Positions 1-10,601 of a stretch of 64,000 nucleotides of DNA are shown in pieces. Each line of letters starts with the position of its first letter. Positions within the stretch are counted from its first letter, which is position 1. This stretch comes from Sinohyriopsis cumingii (Eukaryota; Mollusca; Bivalvia; Unionida; Unionidae), in the NCBI GenBank assembly GCA_028554795.2, contig CM068841.1, positions 23,431,308 to 23,495,307 on the forward strand. The letters run 5' to 3'. The translations under genes were made by a program, and so were the position numbers. Below the pieces are notes generated by a model. The model made no database searches and had not been told where the DNA came from. It saw nothing but the letters and a program-made list of their open reading frames with translations.

Positions 1-23
1 TATATATATATATATATATATAT
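1..23. repeat. (TA)n microsatellite at window edge
   Basis: Pure TA dinucleotide run that is cut by the start of the window, so its true length is unknown. Confidence 0.95.
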
Positions 24-58
24 CGCTTCAGTTCTAGTTTTCAGTTTAGGACGTTTAT

Positions 59-137
59 AAAAAAGATCTGAACATTATTTGTTAGCTATACTTGTAATGA
101 ATCCTGTTAGCTAACAAATACTGTTCAGATATTTTTT
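59..137. repeat. imperfect inverted repeat (hairpin), about 30-bp arms
   Basis: The arm at 59-88 is the reverse complement of 108-137 with about 3 mismatches, leaving a 19-base spacer. It could be the remains of a MITE or a chance palindrome. No coding sequence or target duplication was identified around it. Confidence 0.5.
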
Positions 138-2390
<2,253 letters not shown>

Positions 2391-2399
2391 GCCTCATAA

Positions 2400-2918
2400 A
2401 GCATGGTTGTGTTATTATCGCCTTTGATGAAACGTCAATGGCAGGGCACACCAGGCGTCAAGAAGGTCGATAGTCATGTTCTCTTTACATAGAAGTTTGG
2501 AACATCCTGAGAATGGCAATATCTGAGTTTGCTATATTCCGGGGAAAATTAATATCATGAAGGATAGCTTAACCAGAGGGAACAGCGTGATTCCATTTGT
2601 TGCCATAGTTACATTTTCAGCTTTTGGTGGAGGCTAGAAGTAGACATGTTTGCTAAGTGACTGAGCAGCTAGCTCACTCTTTATGTTTCTCCGGTACCAA
2701 ATCAGAGGACCTGAGCAGTAAATACCTTCAGTCTGAAGTGGAATCGGCTGTAAGTCTACGTCTTATTACCGTCCTAAGTAATTTTGCATGTTTCTCCCCA
2801 TATCCGGATCACCTCTCGACTCATCCTCGTCGATTCCTTTGTCCCCACATTGGCCCTTAGTGTTGAGTTTGAACAACCTACCAAATCTGTTGTTTGACAA
2901 GCCTATAGGTTTACCACC
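2400..2918 (+). pseudogene. RNase H-region remnant of a DIRS-like (tyrosine-recombinase) retroelement
   Basis: With several frame changes, this stretch reads as the C-terminal RNase H part of DIRS/Ngaro polyproteins. Visible pieces are a degenerate TDAS-like strand near 2415, an IPGKINIMKDSLTRGNSVIP block at about 2537-2600 (the family has IPGK-N--AD-LSR-N--IP here), and a C-F-SPYPDHLS block at about 2785-2820 resembling the family's SP-PDP motif. Frameshifts and stops show it is dead. The 17.4-kb Polinton starts at 2925; the matching recombinase domain resumes on its far side (about 20520-21335), so the two were probably one element split by the insertion. Family assignment rests on remembered motifs, not a search. 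Confidence 0.5.
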
Positions 2919-2924
2919 GAGGCG
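2919..2924. repeat. left target-site duplication GAGGCG
   Basis: The hexamer GAGGCG directly precedes the left terminus AGTAGTAAGG and is repeated exactly at 20292-20297 directly after the right terminus CCTTACTACT. Six-bp duplications are the Polinton/Maverick hallmark. Confidence 0.95.
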
Positions 2925-2940
2925 AGTAGTAAGGTGGGGT

Positions 2941-3146
2941 ACATTAGCGACAATGGGAATTAGCATTACAGAGACCCCTGGGTCAGATTAGCGACAAGGG
3001 AAATTTAACATGGCGAAAAATCGTGGATCAGATTAGCGACAAGGGAAATTAACATGGAGAAAAATCGTGGGTCACTCTAGCGACAAGGGGAATTTAACAT
3101 GGAACTATAGTGTGGGTCTGTCTAGCGACAAGGGGAAATTAACATG
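2941..3146. repeat. about 44-bp direct subrepeats inside the left TIR (5 copies)
   Basis: The core TAGCGACAAGGG(G)AAATT-AACATG occurs five times at about 44-bp spacing (near 2944, 2987, 3032, 3076 and 3121); the outermost copy is the most diverged. The same array lies inverted in the right TIR (about 20070-20280). Regular iterons at the ends suggest binding sites for the integrase or a replication initiator; that role is inference. Confidence 0.85.
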
Positions 3147-3179
3147 GGGAATAGAGTTTGGGCTTTTGGGATTTTTTTT

Positions 3180-3222
3180 TAAAATTTTTTTTAAATTTAA
3201 ATTTAAATTTAAATTTAAAAGA
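3180..3222. repeat. A/T tract with AAATTT repeats in left TIR
   Basis: T-run followed by four or five AAATTT units, mirrored at 19996-20045. Its length differs between the two TIRs, as expected for slippage-prone sequence. Confidence 0.8.
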
Positions 3223-3266
3223 AGGGTAGGCAATGGAAAGGCTATCTCTTTTCGAGAAATATGGCT

Positions 3267-3282
3267 GGCCCTGAAAAGGGCC
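3267..3282 (-). terminator. histone-type 3' stem-loop of the left terminal gene
   Basis: Minus-strand GGCCCT-TTTC-AGGGCC: a perfect 6-bp stem with a 4-base TTTC loop. It begins 24 bases after the stop of the minus-strand gene at 3307-3540. The 5' flank is A-rich (AAACCCAAA), and the 3' flank AGCCA replaces ACCCA. A purine-rich stretch (CGAAAAGAGAT) follows about 12 bases on, at the place of a histone downstream element. It lies within the TIR and is identical to the right-end copy. Confidence 0.8.
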
Positions 3283-3306
3283 TTTGGGTTTATGTTAATG
3301 TATTCA

Positions 3307-3540
3307 TTAACATAAATGGTACCGCATTGGTCTTCTTCTTGTCCTTAGGCTACGTCTCACTGTTGGTCCGTAAATCAGCACTCTTTTCAGGCATCCTTGT
3401 CTTTCAACGTAGATCCTACATATCCACAGGCTGGTGTTTGTCCTGTGGACAACGGTCCACTTGGATCGGACATACATGAGCATGTCCGTCCTAAACATCA
3501 TGGAAGACACAAGCGTAGAAGATTGCACATCGGTCCACAT
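3307..3540 (-). CDS. left-terminal small basic protein, unknown function
   Basis: ATG-started 77-codon frame with an Arg-rich C-terminus (RRSLRTRRRPMRYHLC). I recognise no domain. It is supported as a gene by a TATAAATA box about 45 bases upstream of the ATG, a histone-type stem-loop 24 bases past the stop, and a diverged homologue at 24253-24501 that shares the LMYV-S-W block, the SLRTRRR C-terminus, the TATA box and the stop-to-hairpin spacing. It is divergently arranged with the plus-strand gene at 3760. The protein is small and basic but is not a histone by sequence. Confidence is in the gene, not in a function. Confidence 0.6.
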   Translation of the reverse strand: MWTDVQSSTLVSSMMFRTDMLMYVRSKWTVVHRTNTSLWICRIYVERQGCLKRVLIYGPTVRRSLRTRRRPMRYHLC

Positions 3541-3584
3541 CTTGAAGCGACGAGAACAAGTGAATCAATGCAGTGAACTGCGCT

Positions 3585-3592
3585 TATTTATA
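3585..3592 (-). promoter_or_regulatory. TATA box of the left minus-strand terminal gene
   Basis: Minus strand reads CTATAAATAAGCG, with the ATG at 3540 about 45 bases downstream. The same TATAAATA precedes the homologous pseudogene at 24253. Confidence 0.65.
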
Positions 3593-3690
3593 GGTACAGG
3601 AAGGATTGAAACGGATTGAATTCATTCACCAATCCGAACACGCGTTACAAAATTCAGTCAGCTCGCATCCAATCCGAAGAGAGCAGTCTG

Positions 3691-3713
3691 TGACGTCACG
3701 TGGTCTATATAGA
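3691..3713 (+). promoter_or_regulatory. CRE/E-box plus TATA promoter of plus-strand terminal gene
   Basis: TGACGTCA (3691-3698) overlaps CACGTG (3697-3702), and both sit just upstream of CTATATAGA (3705-3713). The ATG is at 3760. The site lies in the 220-bp gap between two divergent genes and could serve both. The degenerate copy at 24100-24160 keeps the flanking block GTTACAAAATTCAGTCAGC and a TATA-like core. Confidence 0.6.
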
Positions 3714-3759
3714 TTCGTTAGCGCTTGTGTGCAGTCAATCTATGCGACAGTGATTCAAC

Positions 3760-4321
3760 ATGACGGAAACTCAGAAAACGATCCATTGGGGTGCACCAGC
3801 AGGGGAGACTGCCCAAGGGAACCCGGACTTACTTTCAGAAGAGGTACATTGGGATTTTGTGGATTTTCTTACCTCGCAAGAATTTGTTCCGGAACCTTCG
3901 TTACCTTCTTCATTACCGCAAGTGGAGAATTTTAGACAGAGACAGAAAGAAGAATTGGAGAAATTTATACAACGACAAAAGGAAGCGGAACAAGCTTTTC
4001 TCCTACAGCAACAGCAACAGCAACAAGAAGAGGTAAGAAAAAAAACAACAGCAACAACAGCAAGAAGAAGTAGCAGCAAAGAAACAAGAGGGTGAAAATC
4101 AAACGGCCACGGTACTGTTGAACATTTTAGCGGAGTTAAGAAGTCTGAAACAAATGTATCAGACTTCTTTATCACGACCGAAGAGAATACGACCTTCCCG
4201 AGCTAAACACGCCAACCCTGTGACTAAGCCTGTCGTACCACCCTTAGTGATTTCAACCCAATCATCAGAAGTAGGCCTTGGCCGTGGCAAAGGCTTAAGG
4301 CAGTTAAAGTTGATTGGTTAA
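3760..4321 (+). CDS. left-terminal Gln/Glu-rich coiled-coil protein, with a +1 frameshift at an A8 run
   Basis: ATG at 3760 opens a frame that ends at 4095. A run of eight A residues (4038-4045) shifts the sensible continuation by one base; the second frame carries on through Gln/Glu/Ala-rich sequence, an LLNILAELRSLKQMYQTSL helix and a basic tail to TAA at 4321. The whole would be about 187 residues: an acidic N-terminus, a charged FRQRQKEELEKF coiled coil, poly-Q, then the helix. The helix is conserved in the pseudogene at 23530-24130, which confirms that the second frame belongs to the gene. The shift may be a mutation, a homopolymer error or slippage. A GAG-GTAAGA donor-like site lies at the junction, but no in-frame acceptor of reasonable intron length was found. 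A histone-type hairpin starts 25 bases after the stop. Confidence 0.6.
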
Positions 4322-4345
4322 ACTCACCCCTACACCAAAATAAAA

Positions 4346-4361
4346 GGCCCTTTTCAGGGCC
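4346..4361 (+). terminator. histone-type 3' stem-loop with ACCCA flank
   Basis: GGCCCT-TTTC-AGGGCC, perfect 6-bp stem, 25 bases past the stop at 4321. It is immediately followed by ACCCA (4362-4366) and, about 9 bases on, a purine-rich CGAAAAGAAAT. This fits the metazoan histone mRNA consensus (6-bp stem, UUUC-type loop, ACCCA, purine-rich downstream element). An AATAAA (4339-4344) overlaps the 5' flank, so ordinary polyadenylation is also possible. Confidence 0.85.
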
Positions 4362-4611
4362 ACCCACATTTCTCGAAAAGAAATACAATTTCAATTTGCC
4401 AATAACTCAAAAATAAACCCCACCCATTTTACCTTATAGTACGTGTCTGTGTATGAGTGCGTGAATGTAGCTTCTTATTTTAAAATCAAAACTCAAAGAC
4501 ACTTACCTTATATCATTCATGTATTCTTTTATCCATTTTTTTACAATCCAATTCACAATTCACCACAGAACACTTTAATTAAAAGTTCATTGACTTCTTC
4601 TTTCTCCTTGT

Positions 4612-5103
4612 TTAGTCTCTCTGTTTTTTTAATTTCTTCACCGTTTTTTCCTCATTTTCTTCCCTTCTTCTTTTCTTCTCCTGTTTCTTTGCTTCTTTTA
4701 AATAGAATTGTCTTCTTTCTTCCTCTTCTTCCTCTGAGGAATCTCTCTCTTCTTTCGAAGAATCCCTCTCTTCTTCCGAAGAATCCCTCTCTTCTTCTGA
4801 AGAATCCTTCTTTTCTTCTGACTCCTCTTGTTTCTTTTTTGGGCAATCTGGAGACCAATGTCCTTTTTCTTTACAATAATAACAGGTATCTTGACTTTTG
4901 TCTTTTTTAGCCCCTGTTTTTTTTCTTTTTTGACGGTCTGGACACTCTGAAGACCAATGCCCTTTCTTCTGACAGATATAGCAAGTATCTTGACTTTTAT
5001 CTCGAAAGGAAGGAGAGTAGTCCGTCGGCTGGTCTGAAGAGAATTTTCTAATGACCCCTCGCAAAGCTCTGACGAAACGTTCCATCTGGGTAGTCTCTTC
5101 CAT
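4612..5103 (-). CDS. two-zinc-knuckle (CCHC) acidic protein
   Basis: I take the ATG at 5103 rather than an upstream GTG because it lies about 55 bases downstream of a clear TATATAAAAA box (5158-5167, minus). The product is 163 residues. Two retroviral Gag-type CCHC knuckles, CYICQKKGHWSSEC (41-54) and CYYCKEKGHWSPDC (74-87), are separated by a basic linker. Next comes an acidic DSSEEER heptad-like repeat (about 95-130) and a Lys-rich coiled-coil tail. CCHC knuckles bind single-stranded nucleic acid, so a role in genome handling or RNA binding is plausible but unproven. It is divergent from the DNA polymerase gene, with a 134-bp shared intergenic region. No histone-type hairpin follows it. Confidence 0.8.
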   Translation of the reverse strand: MEETTQMERFVRALRGVIRKFSSDQPTDYSPSFRDKSQDTCYICQKKGHWSSECPDRQKRKKTGAKKDKSQDTCYYCKEKGHWSPDCPKKKQEESEEKKDSSEEERDSSEEERDSSKEERDSSEEEEEERRQFYLKEAKKQEKKRRREENEEKTVKKLKKQRD

Positions 5104-5157
5104 TGTTGTGCTCGGCTTGAGAGTGAAATGAATAGTGAATGGACAAGACACACACCC

Positions 5158-5167
5158 TTTTTATATA
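5158..5167 (-). promoter_or_regulatory. TATA box of zinc-knuckle gene
   Basis: Minus strand reads GTATATAAAAAGGG, about 55 bases upstream of the chosen ATG at 5103. Confidence 0.7.
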
Positions 5168-5237
5168 CGCTGGTTTGCCAAGACTATACATTAGTCTATG
5201 GAGTTTAAACTTGAGTCTTTGACGTTTTGCACTCAAG

Positions 5238-8200
5238 ATGAAACGATCCCATTCATTCGAGAAGAAAGAAGAAGAAGAAAGTAAGAGGCAGAAACGTGAT
5301 CTATCGCCTCGTACCAGGGCTGAAATCTTGGCACAAATTCATGCCAGTGATTTTGAAGAGGACATGAGTGAACCAGAATCCGAACCCTCTAAACCAAGTT
5401 CACCACCCTTAGTCAACCCTGAAAAGTACTATTCCATTCGAGAGACGGAAAAGCGCTCCTCTAGAAAATTTAGAACCACAGCTTACACCTACACTGTGAA
5501 GTTTAAAGATTTCAAGGCCGACGTACCCTTGGAGAAAGCAGAAGGGTTTATCACCGAGATGTGGGATTCTTTGCTCACCGCACTCAAGCGACAATGTCAA
5601 GCCAAAGAAGACGATCGCTTGACACTATCCATAGATCACGACGGTTTGAAATCCCCTGTTTGGATCGAGTTTAGCAGACCCGCAGAACTGACCCCTTCCA
5701 AAGTCATGGACAAGATACAACAGGTGCAACAATCTAATGACCAGTTTGACATCACCGATGGTAAAGCCACACTGAAAATGGCCCACGTCTCTCCTCCTCA
5801 AGGAACTGGATGCAAAAAAGATGTTATTGGTGGACGACCTTCGCAACACCAAAAAGAGTCTCGTCCGAATTAACAACCCTCAAGACCAGATGTGTTTAGC
5901 CCGTGCCATCGTGGTGGGACGAACCTATGCCAACAAGAACGACACGGTAGAATGGAAAAGAACCTGGAAAACTATTCAACGATGCGATCGAGCCAAACAA
6001 CGAAATGAAGCAGAACTCCTGTTGCAACAAGCCGGACTGTCCAAAGACACACCCTGTGGCATTCCTGAGATGCAAAAATTGCAAGATGCCCTAGCTCCAC
6101 GCTACACCTTGAAAGTGCACCCTCAAGAAATGCGTGGAACTCTGTTGTTTCGAGGCCAAGATTTTAAGGACGGAAAATACATTCATGTCTATCATCACGA
6201 TGACCATTTCGATACCATTACCAGTATCACTGGATTCCTGGGATACAGTTATTATTGTGAGAAATGTGACTATGGTTATAACAATCGAGAGCAACACAAG
6301 CATTGTGGAATGAAATGCCCAGGATGTTTGGCCTCTCCACCCTGTCTGAGCGAAGGACCAGTGCCTTGTTCGACTTGTTTGCGCACGTTTGTTAGTCCTA
6401 CCTGTTACCAACAACATTTGAAAACACAAGGTTCACAGAAGAAATGTGCTTGTCAACTCCTGAGATTGTGCCCTACCTGTGGACAAGGCATACTTACCAA
6501 TAATGCCAAGGCACACGTATGTCGAGGAAAGAAAAAATGTCACATTTGTCACCACATCGTGGACTTGGAACACCAATGCTACGTGCAAAAATACCAACCC
6601 CCACCAGAGAAAGAGGACGGTCACAAGAAGAAAGGCAATTTCATCTTTTTCGATTTCGAATGCATGCAAGAGACTGGCATTCACATTCCTAATTTCTGCG
6701 TGGCTCATCGAGCGTGCGAGAAGTGCATTCAAGAACCTATCTTCAGTCATTGCCCTCGCTGCAGCAAGATTCCTGGAGGACGTGAAAAAATCTTTCGGGG
6801 ACCAAACACGTTAGCCGATTTTGCCCAATGGGTCTTAGACCCCATCGACAAGACGTGGAGCCAAGAGGACATCGAACGTTACGGAGATTGTCATCGTCAT
6901 GCCACGGTGATGGCTCACAATTTCTCCGGATACGATGGACAGTTTCTTTTGAGGTACTATGCGTAACAAGGCACCGAACGTCCTAAAGTGACTTTGAACG
7001 GAGCCAAAATCATTTTCATGCAAGTGGGACAAGTACAGTTTAAAGATTCGATGAGTTACTTGGCCATGCCTTTGAGCCGAATGCCTAAAACGTTTGGAAT
7101 GACAGAAATGGCTAAAGGGTACTTTCCACACTTTTTCAATACGGAAGCCAATCAACATGCCGTTCTACCCCATTTGCCTGAGGCTCACTATTACGACCCC
7201 GACAACATGCGTACCGAACAACGAGAAGCTTTCTACGCTTGGTACCAGGCTCATGCCTCTGACCCCTTCGACTTTCAGGAAGAAATGTTAAAGTATTGTC
7301 GTTCCGACGTGGACATTTTACGGCGTTGCTGTGGAAAAATTCGAGAAGTGTTCATGGAACACGGAGGGGTCGATCCTTTGAAAGAAGCTTGCACCATTGC
7401 CAAAGCGTGTTCCTTAGTGTCGACAACGATTCATGCCTGAAAACACCGTGGCTGTCATCAGTCCTCAAACGACCCACTATGTCAAGCGTCAATACTCGGT
7501 CAAAGCCCTACGTTGGTTACATTACTTGTGCGACAAGGAAGACAAATGGATTCAGCATGCCCGCAACGGAGGAGGCGAAAAGACCATCGGAACGTATTCG
7601 GTCGATGGCTGGGACTTAGAAAACCCCAAGATCGTGTACGAGTTTAACGGTTGCTTATTTCACGGATGTCCCGTCTGCTACCCTGACCGTGACACTAAAA
7701 ATCAGTTTTTGCAACGAACCATGGAAGACTTGTACCAGGACACTTGTCAGCGGCGCCTAAAGTTAGAACAGCAAGGATACCAAGTGGTGGAAATGTGGGA
7801 ACACGAGTACGATCACCGTTTGAAAACCGATCCCGAGTTTAAACGCCTCGTGGAAAGTTACCAGTTCATGGACCCGCTGAACCCGAGGGATAGTTTGTAT
7901 GGAGGAAGGACCAATGCCACCTGTTTGCTGTACCAAGCGGACGAAGAGAAAGGAGAAGAAATCAAATACTTGGACGTGTGTTCGCTGCATCCCTACGTGT
8001 GCAAATATTGTCGCTTTCCTGTAGGGCACCCGCAATTGTTGACGGAACACATCGACCTGAAAAACATTCGACAATACGAAGGCTTGATCAAGTGTAAAGT
8101 TTTGCCTCCCACGAACCTATACCATCCCGTCTTACCTCACCATTGTCAAGGCAAACTGATGTTTCCCTTGTGCCGTACTTGTGCCGAAACGTGCAACCAG

Positions 8201-9301
8201 GACCAACCTTGCCATCACAGCCAGGAAGAACGTGCCTTGACGGGAACCTGGGTCAGCGTGGAATTGTTCAAAGCTCTGGACATGGGATACCAACTGTTAG
8301 AAGTGTACGAAATTTGCCACTTTCCCAAGACACAACAGTATCACAAGGGTGACCCTACTCAGAAAGGCATTTTCGCCGACTACGTGGATGCCTTTTTGAA
8401 ACTGAAACAAGAAGCCAGCGGCTATCCTTCCTGGTGTCACACTCCCGAAGACCAAATACAATTCAAAGAGAAATACTATGCACAAGAAGGCATCTCTTTA
8501 GACCACATCGAAAAAAACGAAGGCAGGCGATCGTTTGCCAAAGTGATGTTAAATTGCTTGTGGGGTAAAATGGCACAACGACCGTGTTTACCCAAGACGG
8601 AATATTTGACAGAACCTTCCCGCTACTTCCAGATGATTCACGACAAAACCAAATACATGAAACACGTGGACGTCGTTCGAGAGGATTTGATCTTGGTCAA
8701 TTACGAAGAAGATCTGGACTTTGTACAAGACGACCCTTTTGGAAATGTCATCATTGCGGCTTACGTGACAGCTCATGCTCGCTTAAAATTGTACGAAGCT
8801 TTAGAACTGTTAGAAGAACGCGTCCTGTACTTTGACACGGACAGTTGCATTTACATCCACCACCCGATTCAACAGCACCCTGACATCGAAGGAGACCGTT
8901 TAGGAGCCTGGACAGACGAGCATCCCGACGACATGATTCTAAGTTTCGTCAGTGGTGGTCCTAAAAATTACGGCTACGAATACCGTGACAAACAAGGAGA
9001 AGTGCACACGACGTGCAAAGTGAAAGGACTGACTCTGAATCATCGTACCAGTCGAGTGGTCAACTTTGGGGTATTGAAAGAAGCCTTGCAATCGGGAGAG
9101 GATGGAAACTTTAAAGTGACCACCTATCAACCGAACAAGATTGTACGTTTACCCACTCACCACATCGTCAATCGACCCTTGGAAAAAGTCTATCAAATTG
9201 TATACCAGAAGCGAGTGGGACTTCCCAATCACTTCACCTTACCGTACGGTCACGTCGGTATTGGTCTGTATATAAAAAGGAACCCTAGGCAAGATCGATA
9301 G
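5238..9301 (+). pseudogene. POLB: protein-primed family B DNA polymerase, interrupted three times
   Basis: The Polinton replicative polymerase (pPolB), which copies the element by protein priming at the TIRs. From the ATG at 5238, a charged N-terminus leads into the family's N-terminal domain (SPPQGTG near 5795). There are Cys/His-rich knuckles (6255-6560), then the exonuclease motifs FDFE (about 6650), NFSGYDG (about 6920) and YCRSDVDIL (about 7290). The palm motifs are LDVCSLHPYV (A, about 7970), NCLWGK (B, about 8552) and YFDTDS (C, about 8830). The frame is broken by a one-base shift at the A6 run 5814-5819, an in-frame TAA at 6964-6966, and a second shift at about 7415-7424 just before the EFNGC-FHGCP region. 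About 1,350 codons in total, normal for Polintons. The coding sequence around the breaks is well conserved, so the lesions look young or partly artefactual. Confidence 0.93.
9269..9280 (+). promoter_or_regulatory. TATA box TATATAAAAAGG inside the polymerase 3' end
   Basis: Lies 48 bases upstream of the ATG at 9328 and within the last codons of the polymerase. The same design (TATA embedded in the upstream gene's end) recurs for the later genes. Confidence 0.7.
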
Positions 9302-9327
9302 TTCATTGTTCATTGAAGTAACTTACC

Positions 9328-9713
9328 ATGTCGTTGACGAAGAAGAAACCAGATTGGTTAGGAGTCAAATGTTGGACATCACCGAGACCAGGGTTTTGAG
9401 GCTTGGACACAAGAGGTGGCCCAGTATGCACGAGAGTTATTCAAGGAAAAAAGTTACTTTTCAACCTGTGTTAGTGACGGTGCCAGAAGAACCCGTCACC
9501 CAGGACAGGACTGTCGTGGACAGGCCTGAAAGACCCTTTCGGGAGGACACTTGTGTGACCTTACCCCCTACTATAGAACTGGTTAGAACTTTACCCAAAA
9601 CATGTTGTACAGACACTTGTGTTTATTCCACGTTCATGGTTATCATGTGCCTTTTATTCTTGTACTTAAGCCTTTGGCTTTTATGTATTTTTGTCTTTCG
9701 TATTCATGTTTGA
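9328..9713 (+). CDS. small C-terminally membrane-anchored protein, frame uncertain
   Basis: The first ATG after the TATA box (9328) opens a frame that stops at 9399, after 23 codons rich in Lys and Trp. A different frame, which has an ATG at 9369, runs to TGA at 9713 and ends in a strongly hydrophobic segment (about 25 residues, STFMVIMCLLFLYLSLWLLC) that looks like a single transmembrane anchor. It is preceded by a Pro/Arg/Asp-rich stalk. Either the gene is frameshifted between 9369 and 9400, or translation starts at 9369. AATAAA follows at 9727. I do not recognise the family; its position between polymerase and ATPase is the only context. Confidence 0.45.
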
Positions 9714-9726
9714 AAAAAAAACATTC

Positions 9727-9732
9727 AATAAA
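9727..9732 (+). terminator. polyadenylation signal AATAAA
   Basis: Fourteen bases after the stop of the small membrane protein and just before the TATA box of the ATPase. It contrasts with the histone-type ends of the terminal genes. Confidence 0.55.
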
Positions 9733-9747
9733 CGTGTTCTGAAAAAG

Positions 9748-9755
9748 TATATAAA
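9748..9755 (+). promoter_or_regulatory. TATA box of the ATPase gene
   Basis: TATATAAA, 48 bases upstream of the ATG at 9803. Confidence 0.65.
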
Positions 9756-9802
9756 CTCTTGTCTTGTTTGTTTTTCGTGTCACAAGTGACATTTCTCACA
9801 CC

Positions 9803-10546
9803 ATGGCTACCTCTGCTGTCTCTGCTCCCTCTTCCTCTACTGTCAAAGTCATCGACGAACGCTTAGATCGTGCCAGTTGGGAGGCTTTGTATCTTCGCCA
9901 TCCCTTTAACATGCTCATTGCTGGACCTAGCGGTTCAGGCAAAACCGAATTCGTCAAACGTTTGATCGAACATAAACATCATTTGATCGATCGACACCCT
10001 CAACGAATCGTGTGGTGTTACAAAGAGTGGCAATCGGCGTACAGCCTCTTGCGAGAAAGTCAAGGCGATTCCATCGTGTTTGTGGAAGGCATTCCTAAAG
10101 AAGACGATGGCATCGTCTCTGACTCCCGTCTAACCCATTTGGTCATTTTTGACGACATGTTAGGAGAAGACGAAGAAGAAATTAAACTGTGGTTCACGCG
10201 CAAAGGGCATCACCGTAATGCCAGTGTCGTTTACATCACCCAAAATTTGTTTCAACAAAGTAAAGCCCATCGCACCATCAGTCTCAATGCGCATTACGTG
10301 GTCTTGTTTAAAAGCCCTCGAGATAAATCGCAAGTGCAAGTCTTAGCCAAACAGTTAGGAACGCCTTGGCTGACTCAGGCGTACGACGATGCCACTCAAA
10401 CTCCACACGCCTATTTACTCGTCGATTTGAAACCTACGACCCCCGAGGATTTGCGATTTCGTACCCACTTGTTTCACCACTGGTGCCAAGACGGAGGGCC
10501 TGTCCTGTACACGTCTCCGTCCTCGACTTCATTTCACTCCCCATAA
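9803..10546 (+). CDS. ATP: A32/FtsK-HerA-type DNA packaging ATPase
   Basis: The ATG in CACCATGG context at 9803 gives 247 residues, the usual size for Polinton ATPases. Walker A is GPSGSGKT (residues 41-48) and Walker B is LVIFDDML (113-120). They are followed by a sensor-like VVYITQNLFQQS segment and the basic C-terminal region typical of the family. Homologues in poxviruses, adintoviruses and other double-jelly-roll viruses pump genomic DNA into preformed capsids. Intact. The preceding TATA box is 48 bases upstream; the next gene's TATA box follows directly after the stop (10554). It implies the element has, or recently had, a packaged virion stage together with the capsid genes at 14204-16879. 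Confidence 0.93.
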   Translation: MATSAVSAPSSSTVKVIDERLDRASWEALYLRHPFNMLIAGPSGSGKTEFVKRLIEHKHHLIDRHPQRIVWCYKEWQSAYSLLRESQGDSIVFVEGIPKEDDGIVSDSRLTHLVIFDDMLGEDEEEIKLWFTRKGHHRNASVVYITQNLFQQSKAHRTISLNAHYVVLFKSPRDKSQVQVLAKQLGTPWLTQAYDDATQTPHAYLLVDLKPTTPEDLRFRTHLFHHWCQDGGPVLYTSPSSTSFHSP

Positions 10547-10553
10547 AAAAATC

Positions 10554-10561
10554 TATAAAAA
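10554..10561 (+). promoter_or_regulatory. TATA box upstream of the basic Ser-Pro-rich gene
   Basis: CTATAAAAA, 41 bases upstream of the ATG at 10602. Confidence 0.65.
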
Positions 10562-10601
10562 CCTCAGACCCTTTTTCGTCTGTCTCACTCTCAGTGCGAA
10601 C

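Larger units (their letters stand above)
2925..3291. repeat. left terminal inverted repeat, about 367 bp
   Basis: Reverse complement of 19924-20291 with a handful of substitutions and length variation in the T/A tract. The inner end includes the purine-rich and hairpin signals of the adjacent terminal gene, so both TIRs carry a gene 3' end. The inner boundary is at about 3291, after TTTGGGTTT. Confidence 0.93.

Noticed and set aside
4033..4076. GAG-GTAAGA donor and CAG acceptors suggesting an intron in the 3760 gene
   Set aside because: The only acceptors that restore the frame give 19- or 28-base introns, too short; a one-base shift at the A8 run explains the frame better.
5149..5151. Upstream GTG start for the zinc-knuckle protein
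   Set aside because: Lies too close to the TATA box and is not ATG; the ATG at 5103 fits the promoter.
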